Assembly: GCF_014844035.1 (NCBI RefSeq)
Contig: NZ_CP062159.1
Location: forward strand, 3,348,001 to 3,412,000
Source: Flavobacterium sp. MDT1-60
Lineage (GTDB): Bacteria > Bacteroidota > Bacteroidia > Flavobacteriales > Flavobacteriaceae
Reading direction: 5' to 3'
DNA: 64,000 nucleotides
Shown: piece after piece, positions 42,011 through 51,139 of the stretch
Position numbering within the stretch: the first letter of the stretch is position 1
Layout: each line of letters begins with the position of its first letter
Translations under genes and position numbers: made by a program
The notes under the pieces: generated by a model
Database searches by the model: none
Seen by the model: only the letters and a program-made list of their open reading frames with translations
Told to the model about the DNA's origin: nothing

Positions 42011-42451
42011 ATGAAAAATAGAATCCTAATGGTCGTTTTATTACTAGGCTTTGTAATATCGGCGAAAGCACAAAAAAAAATTGAAACTACCGAATTACCT
42101 AAACCGGCACAGGAATTTCTTAAAAAATACTTTAGCAATACCACAATTGATATTGCCAAAAAAGATGCTGAACATGGTGAAAAAGGGTATGAGGTAAAAC
42201 TAAAAGATGGAACCGAAGTTGAATTCTGGAAAGACGGTTCGTATCGCGAAGTCGATGGCGATGATAAACCAATTCCGACCGGATTTATTCCTGCGTCTGT
42301 CAAAGATTATGTCGCAAAAAATTATCCAAATGAAAAAATAACCCATATCGATTATGGCCACAAAGATCTTGATGTTGATTTAACAAATAACATTGACCTT
42401 GAATTTACTAAAGAAGGTAAAATTTTAAAAGATAAAAATAACGTCAAGTAA
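42011..42451 (+). CDS. PepSY-like (DUF2874-type) secreted protein
   Basis: The 146-aa protein has a signal peptide ending AKAQKK and two repeats of the PepSY-like layout. LPKPAQEFLKKYFSNTTIDIAKKDAEHGEKGYEVKLKDGTEVEFWKDGSYREVDG is followed by a second copy, IPASVKDYVAKNYPNEKITHIDYGHKDLDVDLTNNIDLEFTKEGKIL. Such periplasmic proteins bind metals or inhibit peptidases; the role here is unknown. It has its own terminator. Confidence 0.82.
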   Translation: MKNRILMVVLLLGFVISAKAQKKIETTELPKPAQEFLKKYFSNTTIDIAKKDAEHGEKGYEVKLKDGTEVEFWKDGSYREVDGDDKPIPTGFIPASVKDYVAKNYPNEKITHIDYGHKDLDVDLTNNIDLEFTKEGKILKDKNNVK

Positions 42452-42465
42452 TTTTTGAAAAAGAG

Positions 42466-42504
42466 AAGCCTCCAAAATCAATGAATTTGGAGGCTTTTTT
42501 TTTG
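42466..42504 (+). terminator. Terminator after the PepSY-like gene
   Basis: AAGCCTCCAAA (42466-42476) / TTTGGAGGCTT (42486-42496) is an 11-bp stem followed by T. The rest of the 42452-42733 gap is AT-rich with no gene. Confidence 0.85.
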
Positions 42505-42733
42505 AGTTTTTAGTATAAACTTTTCACAAGTGTATAATCTTTATACATCGCTATTTTAGCTTAAAACTTCTAATCAACTCATTGTCAGTTTAAAATGATA
42601 ATGGCATAAGGCTTGTAAAATGGGATATAGTCATATTTCTTCGAATAAATATTTTTATCATTTTTTGACATTAATTAATATTCAAAAGGAATGCCAATTT
42701 AATAAAAGCCATTAAGAAACAGCAATTGCCATT

Positions 42734-44194
42734 ATGAAAAGCGAAACAATTATTCAGGAACAATTTTACACTTCAAGCAATATTTGCAACAAAAATGAAC
42801 TTCATATTAACAGTTCCATTTTCAATATTAAGAATCAATCTTCAAATAAAGATTTAAAGAAAAACGTAAATTCATTAAGTTTTATTGTGCTTATTGGCAC
42901 TTTTGCCTTAATGCTTGCGGGGTCTTTTTTAGTCTATAAATTACAATCAGACTTTGATCAGTTTCACATCGACAGAATAAACTCCGCGTGGGGCCTGCCT
43001 TTTTTAATTTTAACTGCAGCTTTATTCTTCTTTCAAACAGGTTCGTTTCTATATAATTTATATCTGTATTTTAAATATAAACCGATTGAATCCGTTTCAG
43101 ATGAATTATTACCAACGTGTACCGTAATTGTACCTGCATATAACGAAGGGAAATTGGTTTGGGAAACTTTATTAAGTCTTGCAGACAGCGATTTTCCGGA
43201 ACAAAAGCTACAAATTCTTGCTATTGATGATGGAAGTAAGGACGATACCTGGTACTGGATGCAACAGGCAAAAATTAAATTAGGAGATCGTTTGTCCATC
43301 TACCAACAACCCGAAAATAAAGGGAAGCGTCATGCTTTACATCGCGGATTTGAACTTGGTACAGGAGAAATTTTTGTAACCGTTGACAGTGATTCAATTG
43401 TGAAAAAAGATACTTTACGAAACATTGTAAGTCCGTTTGTTGTTGATGAAAAATGTGGCGCTGTTGCTGGAAATGTTCACGTTTTGAACAATAAAAAAGC
43501 TTTGTTGCCTAAAATGCTAAATGTGAGTTTCGTAATGAGTTTTGAATTCATGCGTTCTGCTGAAAGCATGTTAGGTTCTGTTCTTTGTACTCCGGGTGCA
43601 GCAGCAGCGTATCGCCGTGATGCTGTATTTAATTGTCTGTCAGAATGGATTGATCAAACTTTTATGGGACAGCCGTCTGACATTGGTGAAGATCGAGCTA
43701 TGACCAATATGATTTTGAAACAAGGATTACATGTTTTATTCCAAAGAAACGCAGTGGTTCTTACAAATGTTCCGGAAGAATATGTGGGTTTATATAAAAT
43801 GTTTATCAGATGGGGCAGAAGCAATGTACGTGAGAATATTATGATGGCACAATATGTTTTTAAAGATTTTAGAAAGGAGTCTAAATTTGGTGCCCGACTT
43901 CTATTTTTAAATCAATCGCTAAAAATTGTTATGGCTTATCCTTTTTTACTATTTATGCTATTTTTTATCGCGATACATCCAATATTGTTTTTTAGTTCAA
44001 CACTTTTAAGCATTTTAATAGTATCGAGTTTCTCTGTATTATTTTATGCAAAAAGATATAGTTTATCTGAAGCTTTCTGGGCATACTCATACAGTATTTT
44101 TTATACTTTCAGTTTATTCTGGATTACGCCATATGCTATTGCAACAGCCAATAAAAGAGGCTGGTTAACAAGAGGTTTATCTGAAGTAAAATAA
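42734..44194 (+). CDS. Processive glycosyltransferase family 2 membrane protein
   Basis: The 486-aa enzyme has two N-terminal transmembrane helices (about 48-68 and 86-105), a GT-A domain and a C-terminal helix group. The active-site residues are visible: DDGS (165-168), DSDS (218-221, the DxD), GED (318-320, the catalytic base region) and RW (359-360, of the Q/RxxRW product-binding motif). The set resembles cellulose/hyaluronan/chitin-type processive synthases. The polymer and accessory genes are unknown; nothing else for export is next to it. Confidence 0.85.
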   Translation: MKSETIIQEQFYTSSNICNKNELHINSSIFNIKNQSSNKDLKKNVNSLSFIVLIGTFALMLAGSFLVYKLQSDFDQFHIDRINSAWGLPFLILTAALFFFQTGSFLYNLYLYFKYKPIESVSDELLPTCTVIVPAYNEGKLVWETLLSLADSDFPEQKLQILAIDDGSKDDTWYWMQQAKIKLGDRLSIYQQPENKGKRHALHRGFELGTGEIFVTVDSDSIVKKDTLRNIVSPFVVDEKCGAVAGNVHVLNNKKALLPKMLNVSFVMSFEFMRSAESMLGSVLCTPGAAAAYRRDAVFNCLSEWIDQTFMGQPSDIGEDRAMTNMILKQGLHVLFQRNAVVLTNVPEEYVGLYKMFIRWGRSNVRENIMMAQYVFKDFRKESKFGARLLFLNQSLKIVMAYPFLLFMLFFIAIHPILFFSSTLLSILIVSSFSVLFYAKRYSLSEAFWAYSYSIFYTFSLFWITPYAIATANKRGWLTRGLSEVK

Positions 44195-44210
44195 AGTTTT
44201 TTTATATATC

Positions 44211-44245
44211 AAAACGCCGCAAAACAGATGATTTTGTGGCGTTTT
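44211..44245. terminator. Terminator between the glycosyltransferase and GNAT genes
   Basis: AAAACGCCGCAAAA (44211-44224) / TTTTGTGGCGTTTT (44232-44245) is a 14-bp stem with a single G-U. It serves both convergent genes. Confidence 0.85.
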
Positions 44246-44270
44246 AGTTTATAGATTTAATGTTTTGAAA

Positions 44271-44708
44271 TTATGTTTTATGAAGCACAAAAGAAATATA
44301 CTCACCATGATCTGAAATGCCTTTGTCTCCAGCAATAAAACCTCTTTTTTTATAAAATTCAATAGCTCTGGTATTCTTTTCCAAACATTTTAGTGTGATT
44401 GGAGTTTTCATTATCTGAATAGCTTCTTCCAGTAGTTTTGTTCCAATTTTATGCTGCTGAAATTCATCATCAATATAAAAATGATGAATAAAATTTCCCG
44501 GAAGCCATAACGAAATAAATCCGACAACTTTATCATTAAACAGAGCAACCAGAACAAATTCACCTTGTGTTTCATGATCAAAATCTGTAAGATTATAATT
44601 TTGAGTATCCAGCCAATAAAATGTCTTTTGGCGAACTTCCTGAAATATTCTTTGTAAATCGGTTATGTGATTTTTATTTTTTTCAACGATTTGAAGCATC
44701 TTTTTCAT
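44271..44708 (-). CDS. GNAT-family N-acetyltransferase
   Basis: The 145-aa protein has the acetyl-CoA loop FQQHKIGTKLLEEAIQIMKTPITLKCLEKNTRAIEFYKKRGFIAGDKGIS. No partner gene tells its substrate. It differs clearly from the GNAT at 41419 and is not a duplicate. Confidence 0.85.
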   Translation of the reverse strand: MKKMLQIVEKNKNHITDLQRIFQEVRQKTFYWLDTQNYNLTDFDHETQGEFVLVALFNDKVVGFISLWLPGNFIHHFYIDDEFQQHKIGTKLLEEAIQIMKTPITLKCLEKNTRAIEFYKKRGFIAGDKGISDHGEYISFVLHKT

Positions 44709-44796
44709 TTAAACTCATACAACTCAAATTTACAATAAAATAGGTTTTATTTGCTTTTTAAGTTTACAAAATGTATGACTCTTAAACACAAAAAAA

Positions 44797-44822
44797 CTCC
44801 TAACGACCAAGGTAGTTAGGAG
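44797..44822 (-). terminator. Terminator of the small lipoprotein gene
   Basis: CTCCTAAC (44797-44804) / GTTAGGAG (44815-44822) is followed on the minus strand by a T run, downstream of the leftward lipoprotein gene. Confidence 0.7.
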
Positions 44823-44884
44823 CTAATATGTTTTTTTGGTATGTTATTCTTTTATTTTAAATTGCTGTAGAATGAAATTTCTGC

Positions 44885-45253
44885 TTATATTTTCTTAAGT
44901 GTTAATTTCATTTCTCTGCTGTCCAATATTAACTGATCGTCTGTAATAGTACTTTCACAAGGGTATGGAGTTCCTGTTTCATCCTTAATTACCAGGCTTT
45001 TTCCTTTTTTTGTTAAGGCATAAGTTCCATCGGTTATTTCTCTTTGTAAATATCCTGTTACATGACCATCTTCAGTAAACGTCAGCATTCCATTTGTTAA
45101 AATTGCAGTTTTAGCAGAATCTGACAGTGGCATTTTAGGTTCTACGGCAGTAATCTTCCAGGAATTTACCAATTTGTTTCTCTTGTTATGACATGAAATC
45201 ATAAATAATGTCAACAATGCAATTCCGAGGATAAATAATTTAGACTTTTTCAT
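44885..45253 (-). CDS. Small lipocalin-like lipoprotein
   Basis: The 122-aa lipoprotein (signal peptide with Cys in FMISCHNK) has a short beta-barrel-like pattern. LVNSWKITAVEPK opens it and ends with LTLKKI. It resembles the lipocalin-like DUF family common in Flavobacteria. The ligand is unknown. Confidence 0.65.
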   Translation of the reverse strand: MKKSKLFILGIALLTLFMISCHNKRNKLVNSWKITAVEPKMPLSDSAKTAILTNGMLTFTEDGHVTGYLQREITDGTYALTKKGKSLVIKDETGTPYPCESTITDDQLILDSREMKLTLKKI

Positions 45254-45390
45254 GGTTTTGAGATTAAAAATTAAACATGAAAAGTTACAAAAAAAATATA
45301 TTCGTTTTATATTTTTCTAGGAAAATATCTAATAATTAGTCTCTTAGGATTAAAAATAATTCTTTTTGATTTCCTTTTACAGACTCAAAT

Positions 45391-46323
45391 CTAGTTCAGT
45401 GTAAGAGCTCCAAGAATCTCTTCATATAAAAATGGCCCACCGGGATAAGTCGCCGTATAATCGAGATTCATCCAAACCTGACCGCGGTCATCAATATGAT
45501 AATGAATTCTTTTTCCGTAACTTTCCTTTACAAAAAGTACATTTTTTATAAGATAATTGACTTTTTCAAGATCAATTAAGGAACCAATCAAAATTTCAGG
45601 GTAAATATGTCCTTTTGTATGAATAAGTCTTGGAGTACCACCAATAGAACGAATAGCCGCAGCCATTAAAATAGAATGATCATCACAATCTCCTGAAAAA
45701 TATTCTAATGATTCACTGGCAGTTGCAATATAATCTCCTTCCTTAGGGTCATTTACATAATTCCAACGGCTATTGATCTCTTTAAAGACAGCAAAACACT
45801 GAATTATAGTTCTGTAATCTGAATATCCTTTAATCCCTTTAAAATGCTTTGTTGTAGCCATTATAGCAAAATTACGAACCTTCGGGTTTTGATATTCTAT
45901 TGCATTGATAATTTTTGATTTGTTTGGGAACGGTAGAAGTTTTGCTGCGATAATATCTTGTGGAAAAGGATTATCAGACATGGTGTAAATCATCGAATTA
46001 TAATCTTCAGAAATTTCATTGAAACCATAATTCCCGATAACACTTCCATAAAATAAAACTAATAAATACAAGGCAACACAAAGAATAATAATCGTTCGAA
46101 GCAACATCAAAAAAAAGAAAATAGCCGCAAAAACCAATATAAAAATAAAAACACGATCTAAATTGAAAGGCCATTTCAGATCGATTAAATTTTGATGCAG
46201 AATGATGAATACCGGAATTGTAATTAAAAGACTTAAGAGCATAATAATAATCCTATCCCAAGGTGATTTCACCTGTAATTTGGATTTTAATTGCGGAAAG
46301 TCGATTTTAGGGAATTTCATCAT
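45391..46323 (-). CDS. Transglutaminase-domain membrane protein
   Basis: The 310-aa protein has two to three N-terminal transmembrane helices (about 24-108) and a C-terminal extracytoplasmic cysteine-protease-like transglutaminase domain. Its Cys is in YFSGDCDDHSILMAAAIRSIGGTPRL, its His in HTKGHIYPEIL and its Asp in MNLDYTAT. It is related to the family that includes microbial transglutaminases and peptide cyclase-like enzymes. The role is unknown. It lies 19 bp after the NMT1-like SBP gene on the same strand. Confidence 0.82.
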   Translation of the reverse strand: MMKFPKIDFPQLKSKLQVKSPWDRIIIMLLSLLITIPVFIILHQNLIDLKWPFNLDRVFIFILVFAAIFFFLMLLRTIIILCVALYLLVLFYGSVIGNYGFNEISEDYNSMIYTMSDNPFPQDIIAAKLLPFPNKSKIINAIEYQNPKVRNFAIMATTKHFKGIKGYSDYRTIIQCFAVFKEINSRWNYVNDPKEGDYIATASESLEYFSGDCDDHSILMAAAIRSIGGTPRLIHTKGHIYPEILIGSLIDLEKVNYLIKNVLFVKESYGKRIHYHIDDRGQVWMNLDYTATYPGGPFLYEEILGALTLN

Positions 46324-46341
46324 AAGAATTAAAAGCAGTTT

Positions 46342-47193
46342 TTACAGCGCTTTTACCGTTTCAACAAAAGTACTTTTTTTATCAATAATTCCCAGATCAA
46401 ATAATTGATTTTGAATTTTATCAAATGCTTTTTCATTTAAATGTTTTTGAGACCACTGTGTTAGCTTTAGCCATTCCTGAATATCTTCTATTTTTTGATT
46501 GAAAAGATCTGCCAGAGTTTTGTCAATATCCGGAATTTCAGTAAAATCATGAGTTGTTTTGTTGATGATTTCGAGGATTTTCTCTACAACTTTTGGATTC
46601 TTTTTCAAAAACTCATCACGAACTGTAATTACAAAGGATGGCCATGGAGTAGGGCAGTCGCCAACACGCCTAAAAATTCCCTGATCAACAAGTGGTTTGG
46701 TCATGAAACGTTCCCACATAAAATAATCAGCAGTTCCGTTTGTCAAAGCTTCAACAGCACCATCAATTGTATTTATAATTTCAAATTGCAAACTATCTGT
46801 TGCCCAACCTTGCTCATGTGCGTTTACGTAGGCCATCAGTTGCGAGCCTGAACCTAATCTGGAAATAGCTGCTTTTTTGTCTTTAAGATCTTTTATAGAA
46901 TGAAAATCTGATTCTGCAGCAACGTGAATTCCCCAAATTAAAGGAGATTGCACGTAAATCTGAACGATTTTACTTGGGTTTCCGGCAACAATATCTTTTA
47001 CAATTCCTTCTGTCAAAATAACGGCAATATCAGCTTCACCATCACGCAACATCTGACACATTTTGCCGGTACCTTCAGGAATATTTTTCCATTGTAAATC
47101 AATATTTTCTGCTTCAAATTCGCCATTTTCAATGCATAGATGCCATGGTAAATTGAAGTGTTCAGGAACACCAACAATTTTTACAGTTTTCAT
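46342..47193 (-). CDS. NMT1/SsuA-like substrate-binding protein lacking a signal peptide
   Basis: The 283-aa protein has the periplasmic-binding fold of nitrate/sulfonate/taurine binding proteins: IPEGTGKMCQMLRDGEADIAVILTEGIVKDIVAG and IKDLKDKKAAISRLGSGSQLMAYVNAHEQGW are hallmarks. It begins directly with MKTVKIVGVPEHFNLPW, with no secretion signal or lipobox. No permease or ATPase gene is adjacent, so it may be a cytoplasmic sensor, an enzyme such as a thiamine or pyrimidine precursor synthase, or a miscalled start. It precedes the transglutaminase gene. Confidence 0.75.
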   Translation of the reverse strand: MKTVKIVGVPEHFNLPWHLCIENGEFEAENIDLQWKNIPEGTGKMCQMLRDGEADIAVILTEGIVKDIVAGNPSKIVQIYVQSPLIWGIHVAAESDFHSIKDLKDKKAAISRLGSGSQLMAYVNAHEQGWATDSLQFEIINTIDGAVEALTNGTADYFMWERFMTKPLVDQGIFRRVGDCPTPWPSFVITVRDEFLKKNPKVVEKILEIINKTTHDFTEIPDIDKTLADLFNQKIEDIQEWLKLTQWSQKHLNEKAFDKIQNQLFDLGIIDKKSTFVETVKAL

Positions 47194-47241
47194 TAGTTTA
47201 AGTTTAAGTTAAGTTGTTTGGTGTGCGTATTTTAAATTTGT

Positions 47242-47715
47242 TTAGTTTTTTAATAAATCTGCTCTGTGTTTCTCAGAGATATAAGGCTCCGCAAATTCTA
47301 TTATTTCCTGTGTCTCATATTCTTTGAGGATATTTTTTACAATTGAATAGTCGATATCTCTCACTATTTCAACAGCGAGAAAGGTATCATTCAAGTTTTC
47401 TGATAAACAATTAATAGCTTTTAGTTTTTCTCTAATTGCCTCTTTATCAAAATCTTTTTCTAAAATTAAAATCTGAACTATTGAATTTCCTGAATGTTCG
47501 ATGGTTTCCAGATAAACGAAATTCTTTTCATTTTCATCATATTCAGCATAAAAAAGATCAGCTGTTGCTATAGATGCTCCAAAAAACGGAATATTATCTA
47601 ATTTGAAAAATCCCTTCTCCAAATTAATAATTTCAGCCCACATGGTTTCTGAAACTGTTTCTCCTAAAAAATCACTGTAATATTTAAATAAGATTTTTTT
47701 ATGTGTGTCTGCCAT
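47242..47715 (-). CDS. DUF4265-like protein
   Basis: The 157-aa protein has the DUF4265 pattern TMWAEIINLEKGFFKLDNIPFFGASIATADLFYAEYDENEKNFVYLETIEHSGNSIVQIL. This is a cytoplasmic domain of unknown function, often found near immunity or toxin loci, but no toxin gene is adjacent here. It is 48 bp from the SBP gene. Confidence 0.75.
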   Translation of the reverse strand: MADTHKKILFKYYSDFLGETVSETMWAEIINLEKGFFKLDNIPFFGASIATADLFYAEYDENEKNFVYLETIEHSGNSIVQILILEKDFDKEAIREKLKAINCLSENLNDTFLAVEIVRDIDYSIVKNILKEYETQEIIEFAEPYISEKHRADLLKN

Positions 47716-47808
47716 TATTTAATTTATACTTTTTTTTAAGCTCATCACAATAATAATTTTGAGTGATGCTTATTAATTATCTAATTTTCAAATTGACTAA
47801 TTAGTTAT

Positions 47809-48201
47809 CTAATCAATCTCGTCAATTACTGCTTTTAATGGTGATATAACTATTCGATATCCGTCAGGATCCTGAAACATTTTTCCATTTTCATTCCAAA
47901 ATGGGTTAATTGCAGCTATTATTGAAATATTGTTACGTACAAGCTTATTTTCCAATTCATTGTAATCTGAAATTGTCTTCGGATAAAGTACAATTACATC
48001 TTCTTCATCAAAAGTATGTTTCGCTTTTGAGTCAGATTGCGTAAATTCAAAATGCCAGTCCAAACCTGATTTTCCAATAAAAACACCATCGTAATTATTG
48101 TGATTCTGAAAACCGCCTAATCGTTCGAAACCGAGAATGTCAACATAAAAATTTTCAATTCTCTCTAAATCATTCGTGTGTCGGGCCACTCTTAAAAACA
48201 T
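47809..48201 (-). CDS. VOC-family protein (glyoxalase/dioxygenase fold)
   Basis: This 130-aa vicinal-oxygen-chelate protein begins MFLRVARHTNDLERIENFYVDILGFERLGGFQNHNNYDGVFIGKSGLDWHFEFTQSD and ends FQDPDGYRIVISPL. The metal ligands His8, His55 and Glu/His near the end are plausible. It may bind a small metabolite or an antibiotic. It is 3 bp downstream of the DinB gene, so they are co-transcribed. Confidence 0.87.
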   Translation of the reverse strand: MFLRVARHTNDLERIENFYVDILGFERLGGFQNHNNYDGVFIGKSGLDWHFEFTQSDSKAKHTFDEEDVIVLYPKTISDYNELENKLVRNNISIIAAINPFWNENGKMFQDPDGYRIVISPLKAVIDEID

Positions 48202-48204
48202 AAT

Positions 48205-48645
48205 CTATGATCTGATTTGATTAATATGATGCTCTAAGTGTTCTACATAATCTGTAATTAAAAATTTTAAATCAATAACAGATTCATCGCTTAAAATAAT
48301 TTTATAATCTAAAGCTTTCTCATCAACAGATTTCATAATTCTGATGATTTGTTTGTTTAGCGAAAGCCATAATTGGTTTAGTTCATTAATTTCTTTAGAC
48401 TGATATTGATTTAAATTTACTAAATCAATCTGATTATAAGGTCTGTGACGATATGGTTTTTCCAGATAATTGATTTCTGTAAAGCGAACTAAATTGTGAA
48501 TTGCAGAATCAACTAAATGGCCTAAAACTTCTTTTTTAGACCATTTCCCTGGTTTTCTTTCTTCTAAAATAATTGGATCAATTGTTGAAAAATAATTTGA
48601 ATTTTCATTCAACAATTGCTCAAATTTAAAAATTGAATCTTCCAT
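48205..48645 (-). CDS. DinB-superfamily protein
   Basis: The 146-aa four-helix protein has WSKKEVLGHLVDSAIHNLVRFTEINY and the late VEHLEHHINQI, giving the DinB metal-binding His set. It is a probable thiol- or metal-dependent enzyme of unknown substrate. It forms a transcription unit with the VOC protein (3 bp), possibly continuing from the nucleoside phosphorylase gene (19 bp). Confidence 0.87.
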   Translation of the reverse strand: MEDSIFKFEQLLNENSNYFSTIDPIILEERKPGKWSKKEVLGHLVDSAIHNLVRFTEINYLEKPYRHRPYNQIDLVNLNQYQSKEINELNQLWLSLNKQIIRIMKSVDEKALDYKIILSDESVIDLKFLITDYVEHLEHHINQIRS

Positions 48646-48664
48646 GAATTATTTAATTATCTAA

Positions 48665-49534
48665 TTATTTCCCTGCCAGCTTATTCAATGTATAAGCAAT
48701 AAGTTCATCAACTGCTTTATAAGGATCTTCACTAAAAGTTCCTGAAGCACGGTTGGCAATAATAGCATTTAAAGATAGTGCATTATGTCCTAATAGTGCC
48801 GAAAGTCCATAAATAGCCGCTGTCTCCATTTCTAAATTAGTGATTCTATTATCGTCAAAATCAAAATTATCCATTTTATTGTTTAATGCTGAATCTTGAA
48901 TATTCAAACGTAATACACGGCCTTGTGGGCCATAAAACCCACCGGCAGTTGCTGTAATTCCTTTAAAAATTTTATCAGATTCTATAATTTTTTCTAAAGT
49001 TTCAGAACACGGAATCGCATAAGGTCTTCCTTTTCGGATATCCCAATTGGTATGCATTATGAAAGCATCTTCTAATGCATCCTGCGAAACATCGTCAATT
49101 AAATAGGAGCGGAGCATATTATCTAATCCTAATCCGAATTTAGACATTACAAAACTATCCACAGGAATGTCAGCATGCAAAGAACCCGAAGTTCCAATTC
49201 TGATGATATTCAAAGAAGTCAAATTTTCTTTTGGCTGACGTGTTTCTAAATCAATGTTTACCAACGCATCTAATTCATTCAAAACAATATCAATGTTATC
49301 CGGCCCAATTCCGGTTGACATTACAGAGATTCGTTTTCCTTTATAAGTTCCGGTTTGGGTCTTAAATTCTCTTTTTTGTGTAGAAAATTCAATGGTATCA
49401 AAAAACTGAGTAATTTTTTCAACTCTATTCTGATCTCCAACAAAAATTATATCGTGTGCAATGTGTTCAGGACGCAGGTTTAAGTGGTAAACACTTCCGT
49501 CTGGATTTAGTATTAATTCTGATGCTTGTATCAT
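48665..49534 (-). CDS. Nucleoside phosphorylase (uridine phosphorylase-like)
   Basis: The 289-aa protein is of the PNP/UDP superfamily: MSTGIGPDNIDIVLNELDAL and NIIRIGTSGSLHADIPVDSFVM are family-like, and ITNLEMETAAIYGLSALLGHNALSLNAIIANRASG is the late ribose-binding block (MExE). It cleaves nucleosides with phosphate to base plus ribose-1-phosphate. Base specificity is unknown. It is the first of three genes running left to the VOC gene. Confidence 0.88.
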   Translation of the reverse strand: MIQASELILNPDGSVYHLNLRPEHIAHDIIFVGDQNRVEKITQFFDTIEFSTQKREFKTQTGTYKGKRISVMSTGIGPDNIDIVLNELDALVNIDLETRQPKENLTSLNIIRIGTSGSLHADIPVDSFVMSKFGLGLDNMLRSYLIDDVSQDALEDAFIMHTNWDIRKGRPYAIPCSETLEKIIESDKIFKGITATAGGFYGPQGRVLRLNIQDSALNNKMDNFDFDDNRITNLEMETAAIYGLSALLGHNALSLNAIIANRASGTFSEDPYKAVDELIAYTLNKLAGK

Positions 49535-49586
49535 TTTTTTGAGGTGCTAAGGTTCTGAGTAGCTAAGGTTCTAAGGCTTAAAAAAT

Positions 49587-49741
49587 AAATTCCAATTTTT
49601 TAAAATTCCAAATTCCAATCTTAAATTTAGCCAAAGCTTTGCAAACTTTGTGTTTTTTTAATTAAAACTTCGAATTATAATTCTTAGCGGGCTTTGCATT
49701 TTTTTTGAATTGGAATTTGGGATTTTTAAAAATTGGGATTT
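49587..49741. repeat. Long imperfect inverted repeat in the phosphorylase-SUI1 gap
   Basis: Arms of about 34 bases (49587-49620 and 49707-49741) pair imperfectly. Both contain AATTCCAA-type blocks (AAATTCCAATTTTTTAAAA on the left). The loop holds CCAAAGCTTTGCAAACTTTG and GGGCTTTGC. The whole forms a large AT-rich stem in a 211-bp non-coding gap. It resembles intergenic repeat elements, with a related short copy at 50130-50160. Confidence 0.6.
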
Positions 49742-49745
49742 AATA

Positions 49746-50078
49746 TTAGCCACCAACTCTTTTTGTTTTAAAGCCTTTTTCTTTTAAAATAGCCATGATT
49801 TTGTCACGATAATCGCCCTGGATGATGATCGAGTCATCTTTAAAAGTCCCGCCAACACTTAGTTTGGTTTTAATTTCTTTGGCCAGAATTTTAAAATCTT
49901 CATCAGATCCTTCGTAGCCTTCTATTATGGTGGTTGCTTTTCCTTTTCGTTTTTCAAATTTGCAGATCATAGGCTCTTTCTGAACATACAGAACGTGCTC
50001 TTGTTCCTGAATTTTCTCAGGTTCATTTGATTCAACGTGATCCGGAAATAAATTTTTTAATTGATCTTGTAAGTCCAT
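49746..50078 (-). CDS. SUI1/eIF1-like translation factor (YciH-type)
   Basis: The 110-aa protein has the C-terminal SUI1 domain (about 35-108): FEKRKGKATTIIEGYEG, LAKEIKTKLSVGGTFKDDSIIIQGDYRDKIMAILKEKGF. Bacterial YciH proteins bind the 30S subunit and tune start-codon selection. It has the hallmark GG-T-KDDSIIIQGD. It is separated from neighbours by repeats and is probably transcribed alone. Confidence 0.88.
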   Translation of the reverse strand: MDLQDQLKNLFPDHVESNEPEKIQEQEHVLYVQKEPMICKFEKRKGKATTIIEGYEGSDEDFKILAKEIKTKLSVGGTFKDDSIIIQGDYRDKIMAILKEKGFKTKRVGG

Positions 50079-50129
50079 AAATTTTTTATTCTAAAAAATA
50101 AGCTTCAATAAATATAGTTCATAAAAATC

Positions 50130-50160
50130 AAATTCCAAACTCCAGGTTGAATTGGAATTT
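50130..50160. repeat. Short inverted repeat in the SUI1-dioxygenase gap
   Basis: AAATTCCAA (50130-50138) / TTGGAATTT (50152-50160), with the same core as the larger element at 49587-49741. It can end transcription from the dioxygenase gene. Confidence 0.55.
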
Positions 50161-50188
50161 GGAATTTTAATATTGAAATTTAATAAGT

Positions 50189-51139
50189 TTATTTTTTAAT
50201 TAAACCTAAATCTACTAAACGTTCGTATAAATAATCTCCTGCTGTGATGTCTTCAAATTTCTTAGGATTTTCAGCATCAATACAGTTTTCTAAACAATCT
50301 AAACGCATATCGCTTACAGGGTGCATGAAAAACGGTACAGAAAAACGAGATGTTCCCCATAATTCTCTTGGCGGATTTACAACCTGGTGGATCGTTGATT
50401 TTAGTTTGTTATTGGTATGTCTTGACAACATATCTCCAACATTAATTACTAATTCATCATCTGCTGCGATTGCGTCAATCCATTCTCCATCATGATTTTG
50501 AACCTGAAGCCCTTTTCCCTGAGCGCCCATTAAAAGTGTAATCAGGTTGATATCACCGTGAGCCGCAGCACGAATGGCGTTTTCTGGCTCAGAAGTAATT
50601 GGTGGATAATGAATTGGTCTTAAAATTGAGTTTCCTTCTTTAGCATACTGATCAAAATAAAACTCGTCTAAACCTAAATGCAAAGCCAAAGCTCTTAAGA
50701 CATAAACACCTGTTTTTTCAAGCATTTGATACGCTTCTTTACCAACTACATTAAAACGTGGTAATTCTTTAACTTCAACATTTTCAGGATATTCTGAAGC
50801 GTATTTTGAATCTTTGTCAACATACTGACCAAAATGCCAAAATTCTTTCAAATCTCCCTCTTTACGTCCTTTAGCATGCTCTTTTCCAAAAGATACATAA
50901 CCTCTTTGTCCGCCAATACCGGGAATTTCATAATTATGCTTAGTTTCTACTGGCAAAGCGAAAAATTTTCTAATTTCGCTATAAAGCTCGTTTACTAACT
51001 GGTCGTCTAAAAAATGACCTTTTAGGGCTACGAAGCCAATGTTTTCAAATGCACTGCCGATTTCATTTACAAATTTTTGTTTACGTTTCGGGTCGTCCGA
51101 AAGGAAATCACGTAAGTCTACACTAGGAATGTTTTGCAT
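50189..51139 (-). CDS. Isopenicillin-N-synthase-like Fe(II)/2-oxoglutarate dioxygenase
   Basis: The 316-aa protein has the DIOX_N start IPSVDLRDFLSDDP and IGFVALKGHFLDDQLVNELY. The iron ligands H and D are in RAAAHGDINLITLLMG, the third His is in LKSTIHQVVNPP, and the 2-oxoglutarate Arg is in TSRFSVPFF. The substrate is unknown; members hydroxylate or desaturate small metabolites. It is divergent from the E1 gene over 176 bp. Confidence 0.9.
   Translation of the reverse strand: MQNIPSVDLRDFLSDDPKRKQKFVNEIGSAFENIGFVALKGHFLDDQLVNELYSEIRKFFALPVETKHNYEIPGIGGQRGYVSFGKEHAKGRKEGDLKEFWHFGQYVDKDSKYASEYPENVEVKELPRFNVVGKEAYQMLEKTGVYVLRALALHLGLDEFYFDQYAKEGNSILRPIHYPPITSEPENAIRAAAHGDINLITLLMGAQGKGLQVQNHDGEWIDAIAADDELVINVGDMLSRHTNNKLKSTIHQVVNPPRELWGTSRFSVPFFMHPVSDMRLDCLENCIDAENPKKFEDITAGDYLYERLVDLGLIKK

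Noticed and set aside
46495..46851. Plus-strand open frame inside the substrate-binding protein gene
   Set aside because: A shadow frame of the real gene on the minus strand, with no family or context.
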